A stretch of DNA of 63,682 bases from Isosphaeraceae bacterium (GTDB lineage Bacteria; Planctomycetota; Planctomycetia; Isosphaerales; Isosphaeraceae). Location: NCBI GenBank assembly GCA_031291845.1, contig JARLIH010000398.1:1-63682 (forward strand). The letters are read 5' to 3'. Position numbers and translations under genes: made by a program. This document shows positions 1 through 7,467 of this stretch, in pieces. The notes under the pieces were generated by a model. The model saw only the letters and a program-made list of their open reading frames with translations. It had not been told where the DNA came from and searched no databases. Each line of letters opens with the position of its first letter. Positions within the stretch are counted from its first letter, which is position 1.

Positions 1-19
1 CCGTAGCCGAGGACCCAAC

Positions 20-955
20 GTGGACGAGAGCGAGATCGGCCTGATCCGGGAGTTGATCGCCATCCAAGGACAGCGGCACGCCCTCCCGCTGGACGAGCAG
101 CGCAGGGAGTACGATCGCGCCCAGGAGGTGTTCTCCACCGCGGTCGCGGCGGACGTCGACTCCTTGCGCATCGGCCGATGCCCCGCGGACCTCGTCCGAT
201 CCCGCGGGGCTTTGGACGGAACGCGGATCCTGTACTTACATGGAGGCGCCTATGTGTTGGGCTCCCCGCGGTCGCACCGCCACGTGGCCGCGGCCATCGG
301 CGAGTCCGCCGCCGCCTCGGTGCTGGTGTTGGACTATCGCCGGGCCCCTGAGGACCCGTTCCCGTCGGCGGTCGAGGACGCCGTTTCGGCCTACGAGTGG
401 GTCCTTGACCAGGGCCAAGACCCCTCGCGTCTCGTCGTCGCGGGTGACTCGGCGGGCGGAGGGCTCGCGCTAGCCATGATGTTCGCGCTCCGGGACGCGG
501 GGATTCGGCTCCCCGCCGCGGGGGTTTGCATCTCACCGTGGGTCGACCTGACGTGCGCAGGGGGGTCACACCGCGCGAAGTCGGAGAGCGACCCGGTTCT
601 TAGGACCGACATCCTCCGTCAAATGGCGGCGCTTTACCTCCGCGGTGCCAACGCGCGAAGCGCCCTGGCGTCACCGATCTTCGGGAACCTGGAGGGTCTT
701 CCTCCCCTGCTGGTCCAGGTCGGAAGCGAGGAGATCCTGCTGGACGACGCCCGGGAGCTGGCGCGACGGACCGCGGCCGCGGGTACTCCGACGACACTCG
801 AGGAATGGCCAGGGATGATCCACGTATGGCATTGGTATTTCCCTCTCTTGAAGGAAGCCAGGGCGGCCATCGCGACGATCGGGGAATTCATCCGCGCCCA
901 CACGGGCGCGGCGGCTCCGGCCGCGACGGCACCCGGCGCGCGGAGGACCCGGTAG
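20..955 (+). CDS. HSL/GDXG-family esterase, Bah-like acetyl-hydrolase candidate
   Basis: An alpha/beta hydrolase of about 311 residues. It has the oxyanion motif HGGA (residues 74-77), nucleophile motif GDSAGG with Ser144, a LLDD acid region near 240 and a C-terminal His in GMIHVWHW. That is the hormone-sensitive-lipase (GDXG) layout. In the bialaphos cluster a protein of this family (Bah) removes the N-acetyl protecting group from the finished tripeptide, and its position beside phosphinate genes suggests the same job here; this is inferred from context. The chosen start is GTG at 20, but the frame stays open to the window edge, so the true start may lie further left. It ends 10 bases before the thioesterase start, so it probably shares its transcript. 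It could also be an ordinary carboxylesterase. Confidence 0.75.
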   Translation: MDESEIGLIRELIAIQGQRHALPLDEQRREYDRAQEVFSTAVAADVDSLRIGRCPADLVRSRGALDGTRILYLHGGAYVLGSPRSHRHVAAAIGESAAASVLVLDYRRAPEDPFPSAVEDAVSAYEWVLDQGQDPSRLVVAGDSAGGGLALAMMFALRDAGIRLPAAGVCISPWVDLTCAGGSHRAKSESDPVLRTDILRQMAALYLRGANARSALASPIFGNLEGLPPLLVQVGSEEILLDDARELARRTAAAGTPTTLEEWPGMIHVWHWYFPLLKEARAAIATIGEFIRAHTGAAAPAATAPGARRTR

Positions 956-965
956 GGGCGGAACC

Positions 966-1748
966 ATGAGCCCTTGGTTGACGATGAGGGCCGCGCCGAA
1001 CGGCGCCGTCGTGCGGCTGCTCTGCCTCCACCGCGCCGGCGGCACGGCCCAGGATTTTGCGGAATGGCCCGACAGGATTTGCCGGGACATTCACGTCTGC
1101 CCTGTCCAACTGCCTGGGAGGCTCGAGCGATTTACCGAACCCGTGATGGACCGGATGGGGCCGCTGGCTCGCGAGGTCGCCGGGGTTGCCGCCGAACTGG
1201 CCGGCCTCCCGCTCGTCCTCTTCGGAGAATGCATGGGGGCGCTGCTCGCCTTCGAGGTCGCCCGCGAGCTGAGACGTGTCGGAGCGCGCCCGCCCGCGAG
1301 CCTGATCGTCGCATCCTATCCCCCGCCGGACCACCCGCGTACCGTGCCCTGCTATCACGACGCCCCGAGCCAGGCGTTCAAGGATCACCTCGCGGCGATC
1401 GGCGGCGTCTCCGAAGGCGCGCTCGACAACGAGGAGTTCTTCGAGCTGATGCTCCCGATGCTGCGTGCCGACTTCGCCGTGTTCGAGACCTACCGATACG
1501 TGCCCGAGCCTCCGCTCGTGTCCGAGATCCATGCGATCGGCGGCGGGGACGACCGGAATGTTTCCGAACCCCTCCTCGAGGGATGGCGACACCACACCAG
1601 CGGTACGTTCTCGCGGCGGATGTTCCCCGGCGATCACTCTTTCGTCCAGATGAACCCCGAGGTGCCCGCGCACGTCGAACGGCTGGTGTTGCGGCACGCG
1701 GCGCGGAGACGCTCACACGGGGCAACCGGCAGCGGGGAACCGTCATGA
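966..1748 (+). CDS. Type II (editing) thioesterase with a Cys nucleophile
   Basis: A 260-residue GrsT/SrfAD-like thioesterase that would clear misloaded acyl groups from NRPS carrier proteins. The N-terminal LLCLHRAGGTAQDF motif, the nucleophile elbow GECMGA (around residue 89) and C-terminal GDHSF, which carries the catalytic His, are all present. The nucleophile codon at the elbow is TGC (Cys), where the family normally has GHSMG with Ser. The stop overlaps the next ATG (ATGA at 1745-1748), so it is translationally coupled to the aconitase-type large subunit. Two NRPS enzymes with carrier domains lie close by on the opposite strand and are its likely partners. It may be active as a Cys hydrolase or have altered chemistry. 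Confidence 0.85.
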   Translation: MSPWLTMRAAPNGAVVRLLCLHRAGGTAQDFAEWPDRICRDIHVCPVQLPGRLERFTEPVMDRMGPLAREVAGVAAELAGLPLVLFGECMGALLAFEVARELRRVGARPPASLIVASYPPPDHPRTVPCYHDAPSQAFKDHLAAIGGVSEGALDNEEFFELMLPMLRADFAVFETYRYVPEPPLVSEIHAIGGGDDRNVSEPLLEGWRHHTSGTFSRRMFPGDHSFVQMNPEVPAHVERLVLRHAARRRSHGATGSGEPS

Positions 1749-2968
1749 CGCTCGTGGAATCGATCATCGCCCAGCACGCCTGCCGAGACGAAGTGTCGCC
1801 CGGGGACATCGTCATGGCACGCGTCGATGCCGTTTATTTGCAGGACGGTAACACGCCCACGATCCGGAAGCTCGTCGACGAGCACGGTTTCGATAGGGTC
1901 TTCGACCCGGGCAGGATCGCGGTCTTCTTCGACCACGCCGTGCTCACTCCAGACCGGGCCATGTCGGACCGCCTTGCCGAGGCCGAGGAATTCGCCGCCC
2001 GGTTCGGTCTCCGCGTATACCGGCGCGGTGCCGGCATCAGTCACGTGGTGGCCCTCGAGGAGGGCTGGTTCCAGCCCGGCGGCTTGGTCGTTGGCGCCGA
2101 CTCGCACACCTGCACGGGCGGCGCAGTCCAGTGTCTCGCCCTCGGCATGGGCGCGTCAGACGTCGTCGCGGCGATGGTCACCGGCACGACCTGGCTCCGC
2201 GTGCCCGGGACGATCTGGATCGAGACCGTCGGCCGTCCCGGCCCCTGGGCTCGCCCGAAGGATGTGCTCCTCTACGCACTTGCGCGATTCGGCCAGCGCC
2301 CGTTTCTCTACCATTCCATCGAGTGGCTGGGCGACTGGATTTCGGAGCTCAGCCTCGATGGCGCGGCGACTGTCGCCAACATGGGTGTGGAGCAAGGCGC
2401 GAAGTGCGTGTTCCTACCGCCCGGCGCGGGGCGTCCCGAGAACATGGTGGCACTCCGCCCCCAGGCAGACGGCCGCGGCCAGGTCCTCCGCCTCGACCTC
2501 ACCGGACTCCCGCCGTTCGTCGCCCGGCCACACTCACCCCTCGGCGCCGTTGGCCTGGACGAGGTCGCCGGCCAGGAGATCGACTACGTCTTCATCGGAA
2601 GCTGCGCCAACGGACGTCTGGAAGATTTGGCCGAAGTCGCGCGTGTCTTGACCGACACGACGGTCCACCCCCGGGTCCAGTGTATCGTGACGCCCGCCTC
2701 CCTGCCGGTCTATCTCGAGGCCCTGAAACGAGGCCACCTGGAAACGATCCTGAAGGCCGGCGCAGTCGTCTCGCCGCCGGGCTGCGGCGCGTGCATCGGC
2801 ACCCAGGGGAGCGTCCCGGCGACACACGCGCGTGTCTTTTCGACAATGAACCGCAACTTCCGAGGGCGGATGGGAAACCCCGAGGCCGAGATCTGGCTCG
2901 GCTCCCCGCTCGTCGCCGCTCTGACCGCCGTGCTGGGCCGGATTCCTCAGCCGGGAGAACTCATATGA
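1745..2968 (+). CDS. Aconitase-superfamily isomerase, large (LeuC-like) subunit
   Basis: A 407-residue protein of the isopropylmalate isomerase/homoaconitase large-subunit type. The three [4Fe-4S] cysteines are visible: Cys287 in GSCANG, and Cys347 and Cys350 in PPGCGACIG. GADSHTCTGG near residue 120 is the usual substrate-site block. In phosphinothricin biosynthesis an aconitase-like enzyme (Pmi) isomerises phosphinomethylmalate. With a phosphinomethylmalate-synthase-like gene at 11998, this pair is the best candidate for that step. The start at 1745 overlaps the thioesterase stop and the stop overlaps the small-subunit ATG, so three genes are coupled. A leucine-pathway LeuC is the alternative; no leuA or leuB is adjacent. 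Family assignment is secure, substrate is inferred. Confidence 0.85.
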   Translation: MTLVESIIAQHACRDEVSPGDIVMARVDAVYLQDGNTPTIRKLVDEHGFDRVFDPGRIAVFFDHAVLTPDRAMSDRLAEAEEFAARFGLRVYRRGAGISHVVALEEGWFQPGGLVVGADSHTCTGGAVQCLALGMGASDVVAAMVTGTTWLRVPGTIWIETVGRPGPWARPKDVLLYALARFGQRPFLYHSIEWLGDWISELSLDGAATVANMGVEQGAKCVFLPPGAGRPENMVALRPQADGRGQVLRLDLTGLPPFVARPHSPLGAVGLDEVAGQEIDYVFIGSCANGRLEDLAEVARVLTDTTVHPRVQCIVTPASLPVYLEALKRGHLETILKAGAVVSPPGCGACIGTQGSVPATHARVFSTMNRNFRGRMGNPEAEIWLGSPLVAALTAVLGRIPQPGELI

Positions 2969-3462
2969 TCCCCGTTGGACGCATTCTGCGAGCCCGGCGG
3001 GTCTCGGGCGTGATCTCGACCGATGACATCCTCCCGGCCCGATCCAAGTACGTCAGCGTCGCCCCGTCGGAGATGGCCCGACACCTCTTCGAGAACCTCG
3101 CGCCTCCCTTGTCCGGCCCCTTGCAACCCGGTGACGTTCTCGTCGGCGACGACCTTATGGGCGTCGGCAGCTCGCGCGAGCAGGCCGTGAGCGCCTTGCT
3201 CGCCGCGGGTGTCGAGGCCGTGCTTGCGCCGGCGTTCGGCCGGATCTTTTTCCGGAACGCCTGGAACCTCGGCCTGGTCGCCCTGGAAGTCCGCGACTTC
3301 GGAGCCGCCGACGGCGATCCGCTCGAGATTGACCTTGCCGGCGCGGTCATCCGGCACGCGGGCCGCGCCCTCCCGTTTCGGCCGGTCCCGCCGGAAATGA
3401 TCGAGATCGCGCACGAAGGGGGGTTACTCGCGAGACTCCGGAAATCCCTCGGCGTCGGTTGA
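2965..3462 (+). CDS. Aconitase-superfamily isomerase, small (LeuD-like) subunit
   Basis: A 165-residue swivel-domain subunit that should pair with the preceding large subunit. STDDILPARSKYV (residues 18-30), GDDLMGVGSSREQA (around 70) and AFGRIFFRNAWNLGL (around 95) match the LeuD/homoaconitase small-subunit signature, including the substrate-binding GSSRE loop. Its ATG lies in the ATGA overlap with the large-subunit stop, which suggests matched expression. Streptomyces Pmi is, as I recall it, a single aconitase-sized chain, so a split enzyme here is a departure if the role is the same. It converges on the NRPS gene ending at 3508, with only 45 bases between the two stops. Confidence 0.85.
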   Translation: MIPVGRILRARRVSGVISTDDILPARSKYVSVAPSEMARHLFENLAPPLSGPLQPGDVLVGDDLMGVGSSREQAVSALLAAGVEAVLAPAFGRIFFRNAWNLGLVALEVRDFGAADGDPLEIDLAGAVIRHAGRALPFRPVPPEMIEIAHEGGLLARLRKSLGVG

Positions 3463-3507
3463 GCCGCGTCGCCCGGGGGCCGGGTCGACGGCAGGGTGGC
3501 GCCGTGC

Positions 3508-6500
3508 CTACTCAGCGCTCGAGCCGCCGGCCGTATGTCCCCGGCACCTGTCCGCGCTGTCGAGGCCACCAAGCCCTTCGGAGGGCTCTGCCCGGGGTGC
3601 CAGCCGTTCGGCGAGCGCGGCCACGGTCGCCGCCTCGAAGAGTTCGCTCACGACCATACGTAGGCCGAGGCGCGAATTGACCCGGGCGACCACCTGGGTC
3701 GCCCGCAGGGAATGGCCACCCAGGTCGAAGAAGTTGTCATGGATGCCGACCCGGTCCCTCTGCAAGACCTCCGACCAGATGGCAGCGAGCGCGCACTCCA
3801 ACGGCGTTTGCGGCGGGACGTGTGCCGTCTCAGATCTGGCAGCCTGAAGTCGCTCCGGCTCTGGCAATCGTCTCCGGTCCACCTTCCCCGACGGCGTGCG
3901 AGGCAGCGAGTCGACCACAACGGTGACCGAAGGCAGGAGGTATTCCGGCAAACGGCGCGCGAGGTACCGGCGCAGCTCCTGCGTCGTCGGAGCTTCGCCG
4001 GAGGGCACCAGATAGGCGACGAGGAAGGGATCGCCGGAGGGCGGCCGGGCCGCAGCGACCGCACACTCGCGCACCTGAGGGTGCGACCGCAAAGCCGCCT
4101 CGACCTCACCGGGCTCCACCCGAAAGCCGCGGATCTTCACCTGGTCGTCGCAGCGCCCGAAAAGCTCCAGCGCGCCGTCGTCGCGCCAGCGGGCCACGTC
4201 TCCCGTGCGGTACATCCGGGTCCCCGGCGGTCCGAAGGGATCGGGGAGGAAGCGCTCGGCGGTCGCGGCAGGGTTGTCCACGTAACCGCGGGCTACGCAC
4301 TCACCGCCGAGATACAACTCCCCGGGAATCCCGATCGGCGAAAGTTGTCCGTGCGGCGTCAGCACATAAGCACGTGCGCCATCAATGGGCTTTCCAACCG
4401 GGGGAAGGTCGGGCCAGGAGCCCGGGTCCCCCGACAAGGCGTATGCGGTGGCCACGTGCGTCTCCGAAGGGCCGTACTGGTTTACCAAGCCCGACAACCG
4501 GGCGGGCCGCGCCAGCGCCCGCACCGGCTCGGTGATCCGCAGGGCCTCGCCTGCGGCGATGATCTCCCGGAGCGACGGCGCACCCGCGGACGAGGTAGCC
4601 GAGGCCGACGCCAGTTCCCGCAACACCAGGGGAGGAGTGAAGAGGCGTTCGATGCGCCGGTCGACGATGAACTCCCATAGAGCGCTCATGTCCCGGCGCG
4701 TCTCTTCGCCGGGGAAGACGAGCGTCCCGCCCGTGCAGAGCGTGGCGAGCATCTCTTGTAACGAAACGTCGAAACCCAGGTGTGCGAACTGCAAGGTGCG
4801 CGCGCCGGGGGCGGCCGCCGAGGCGCGTTGCTGCCAGGCAATGAGGCGGGAGACGACCCGGTGGGTAACGGCGACGCCCTTCGGGCGCCCCGTCGATCCC
4901 GACGTGAAGATGACGTAGGCCAACTGGTCGGGGTGCGGCGGGACGGGGGGGACGGCCAAGGCGCCACCGGACCACGGCACGTCGAGGCAGATCACGGTCG
5001 CCGGGGTGGCCGGCAGGCTGCCTCGCAATATTGTCGTGGTCAGGTGGACCGCCACGCCCGCGTCGCGGCTCATCAGCGCCAATCGCTCCGGGGGAAATGC
5101 GGGGTCGAGGGGGACATAGGCCCCGCCGGCCCGGAGGATGCCGAGCAGGGCGACGGCCACCTCCCGGCCCCGGGGCACGCTGACGCCGACTCGGCTCTCA
5201 GGGCCAACGCCCAGGCTGCGGAGCTGGGACGCCAGGCGACCGGCGCGTTCCGCCAGCTCCCGGTAGCTCCATCCCCCGTCGGCGTCCTCCACCGCGACCG
5301 CGTCCAGCGCACACGCCGCCTGTTCTGCGAACATCGCCTCGACTCCACGGCACGGCTCGCAGCGCTGCTCGTCGAGAGTCTGGAACCCCCGCAACTGCGA
5401 ACGTTCCGCAGGGCCGAGGAAGTCGATGTCCGCGACCCTGGCCTCGGGACGCTCCGTCAACCGGCCGATCAGTCGGCGGAAGTGTTCGATCAGCCGGGCG
5501 ATCCGCTCGTGGGCGAACAGGTCGGTACGGTACTCCACCACACCGTGCAACCCGTCGGCGCCGGACTTGAGGAACATCGAAAGATCGAACTTCGCCAGCG
5601 ACCGGGCCGGCGCCGAGGACTCGGCCCGTTGCTCGGGCTCTCCATCGGCCACGGGAAGGTCGGGCAGGTTTTGCAGGACGAACATGACCTGGAAGAGGGG
5701 ATTGTGGCTGAGGCGACGTTCCGGTTGCAGTTCTTCCACGACGCGTTCGAAGGGGAGGTCCTGATGCGCGTACGCGCCGAGTGTGACTTCGCGGACCCGA
5801 TCGATCAGCGCGAGGAACGGCTCGCGGGGGTCGAGGCGGGTGCGCAACACCAGCGTGTTCGCGAAGAAGCCGATCAGGTCCTCGAGCTCGCGCCGGGGCC
5901 TGTTGGCAATCGGCGTCCCTACCGCGACGTCGTCCTGTCCCGTGTAATGGTAGAGCAGCGCGTCGAAGACAGCCAACAGGGCCATGAACAAGGTGGCCCG
6001 GCGCGATCGCGCCAGGTCTTCCAGGGGCGCAACGGACGGCGCCGGGATGACGAACGACTGTGCGGCGCCCTCGAAGTTTTGTTGATTCGAGCGGGGGAAA
6101 TCGGTGGGAAGGCCGAGGAGGGGGGGGATGCCGACGAGCTGGTTTCGCCAGTAATCGAGCAACTTCTCAAGCCGTTCGCCACGCAGCCAGTCTCGCTGCC
6201 AGAGCGCGAAGTCCGCATATTGCGCGGGCAACTCGGGCAATGTCGAGGGGCGTCCCGAGGCGAACAGCGGGTAGAGCTCCTCCAACTCGCGCCGAAAAAC
6301 CCCGACAGACCAGCCGTCGGCGACGATGTGGTGCACCGTCACCAAGAGCAGCGATCGGGCGGGCGACCGGCGGACCAGCCGCAGGCGATAGAGAGGCCCT
6401 CGCTCGAGGTCAAAGGGCGTCCAGAGCTCGTTGTCGACAAGTGACTGGAGTGCGGCGGCCCGGCGGTGCTCGGGGCTGGCGCGCAGGTCGTCGACCGCGA

Positions 6501-6849
6501 TGCAAGGGTCTTCGACGGGACGGATCTCCTGACAGGGGCGATCGTCGACGACACGGAAGGTTGTACGGAGTGCCTCGTGCCTGCGGAGAATCTCCCGGAG
6601 CGACGTCGCCAAGGCGGCGCTGTCCGGTTCCCCGGGCAAGGGCACCTGCCAGACGATGTTGTATACGGGCACACCCGGCTGGAACTGGTCCAGGAACCAG
6701 AGCCGCTCCTGCGGGAACGACAAGGGGAGGCGATCGTTGCCGGTCCGGCGCGTGACGCCTGGATATTCGGGTTCGCAGCCGCCGTGCGCCATCGCGGCCG
6801 CAACCGCGCGCTGGTTTTCGGATAAGTGCGTGATCCGGATCCGTTTCAT
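3508..6849 (-). CDS. NRPS, C-A-T module, proline-like specificity code
   Basis: A 1113-residue single-module synthetase. The condensation domain (about 40-480) has HHIVADG at 173-179. The adenylation domain (about 500-990) has FTSGSTGRPKG, NQYGPSET and the A10 block TPSGKVDRRRL. The carrier domain (about 1020-1090) has FFDLGGHSL. Reading the specificity pocket by hand against GrsA gives D-V-Q-F-I-A-Q-V-A-K, closest to known proline codes (DVQLIAHVVK in GrsB). There is no thioesterase, so it should pass its chain to the C-A-T-TE protein. The ATG overlaps the upstream stop by four bases, so it is coupled to the lone carrier protein. It is the last gene of a three-gene - strand NRPS operon. Confidence 0.9.
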   Translation of the reverse strand: MKRIRITHLSENQRAVAAAMAHGGCEPEYPGVTRRTGNDRLPLSFPQERLWFLDQFQPGVPVYNIVWQVPLPGEPDSAALATSLREILRRHEALRTTFRVVDDRPCQEIRPVEDPCIAVDDLRASPEHRRAAALQSLVDNELWTPFDLERGPLYRLRLVRRSPARSLLLVTVHHIVADGWSVGVFRRELEELYPLFASGRPSTLPELPAQYADFALWQRDWLRGERLEKLLDYWRNQLVGIPPLLGLPTDFPRSNQQNFEGAAQSFVIPAPSVAPLEDLARSRRATLFMALLAVFDALLYHYTGQDDVAVGTPIANRPRRELEDLIGFFANTLVLRTRLDPREPFLALIDRVREVTLGAYAHQDLPFERVVEELQPERRLSHNPLFQVMFVLQNLPDLPVADGEPEQRAESSAPARSLAKFDLSMFLKSGADGLHGVVEYRTDLFAHERIARLIEHFRRLIGRLTERPEARVADIDFLGPAERSQLRGFQTLDEQRCEPCRGVEAMFAEQAACALDAVAVEDADGGWSYRELAERAGRLASQLRSLGVGPESRVGVSVPRGREVAVALLGILRAGGAYVPLDPAFPPERLALMSRDAGVAVHLTTTILRGSLPATPATVICLDVPWSGGALAVPPVPPHPDQLAYVIFTSGSTGRPKGVAVTHRVVSRLIAWQQRASAAAPGARTLQFAHLGFDVSLQEMLATLCTGGTLVFPGEETRRDMSALWEFIVDRRIERLFTPPLVLRELASASATSSAGAPSLREIIAAGEALRITEPVRALARPARLSGLVNQYGPSETHVATAYALSGDPGSWPDLPPVGKPIDGARAYVLTPHGQLSPIGIPGELYLGGECVARGYVDNPAATAERFLPDPFGPPGTRMYRTGDVARWRDDGALELFGRCDDQVKIRGFRVEPGEVEAALRSHPQVRECAVAAARPPSGDPFLVAYLVPSGEAPTTQELRRYLARRLPEYLLPSVTVVVDSLPRTPSGKVDRRRLPEPERLQAARSETAHVPPQTPLECALAAIWSEVLQRDRVGIHDNFFDLGGHSLRATQVVARVNSRLGLRMVVSELFEAATVAALAERLAPRAEPSEGLGGLDSADRCRGHTAGGSSAE

Positions 6850-7379
6850 GGCCCTGCCTCGGAAGGCCTCTCCCCGTGGGTGGTCAACCAGTCGCGAGCT
6901 TCCTGATCGGTCAACCGAGCCGCGTGCAGCAGCGCTTCGGCGGCCCGTGAAGCGTGTTCGCCCTGCCGTGGATCGGCTGCCAACGCCGCCGCGAAATCGG
7001 CGATCGTGTTAGCCTCGAAGAACAGCCGCAGCGGCACCTCGACGCCGAGATGCTCACGAACCCGCGCGGCGACTCGGGTCGCCGCCAGCGAGTTGCCCCC
7101 CAAAGTGAAGAACCGGTCATGGATGCCGAAGTCTTCGCGCCGCAACACGTCCGCCCAGAGGTCGAACAACACCTCTTCAACGGGCGTCCGGGGCGCTGTG
7201 AGGCGTGCGGCCTCGGTCCCCGCGATCGGGTCGCCCGGCGGGTGCTCGAACTGTGACAAGCCGGTCGCCGCGGACGAACTGAACGACACCCGGCGGTCGG
7301 TCGGCAGTGGCTCCCCCCGGCCGAAGAACCTGCGCAGCCTGCTGATGATCGCCGCGATTTCGCCGGAAAAATGTGGCAT
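6846..7379 (-). CDS. Stand-alone peptidyl carrier protein
   Basis: About 177 residues with one carrier domain (FFTLGGNSLAATRVA, the Ser being the phosphopantetheine site), a low-complexity N-terminal segment and a helical C-terminal tail. There is no adenylation or condensation domain, so it must be loaded in trans. Phosphinothricin peptide assembly starts from an acetylated phosphinate amino acid, and this lone carrier is a plausible place to hold it; the loading A domain is not in the window. ATG at 7379 is preferred, but an in-frame TTG at 7388 is possible and neither has a strong ribosome site. The stop overlaps the following C-A-T gene (ATGA). Confidence 0.8.
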   Translation of the reverse strand: MPHFSGEIAAIISRLRRFFGRGEPLPTDRRVSFSSSAATGLSQFEHPPGDPIAGTEAARLTAPRTPVEEVLFDLWADVLRREDFGIHDRFFTLGGNSLAATRVAARVREHLGVEVPLRLFFEANTIADFAAALAADPRQGEHASRAAEALLHAARLTDQEARDWLTTHGERPSEAGP

Positions 7380-7467
7380 GAATTCCAACCATTTCGTTCC
7401 CCCCGGCGGGGTGCGAGCGCGCGGGCCGTCGGCGGCGCCGCGGGTATTGCTGCCGGGTTGGTCGTTT

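Noticed and set aside
2131..2964. N-terminal extension of the small isomerase subunit
   Set aside because: The open frame runs through the large-subunit gene but has no homology; the ATG at 2965 begins the conserved sequence.
4780..6444. A 554-codon + strand frame
   Set aside because: Antisense shadow of the 3508-6849 NRPS gene, with no recognisable motif.
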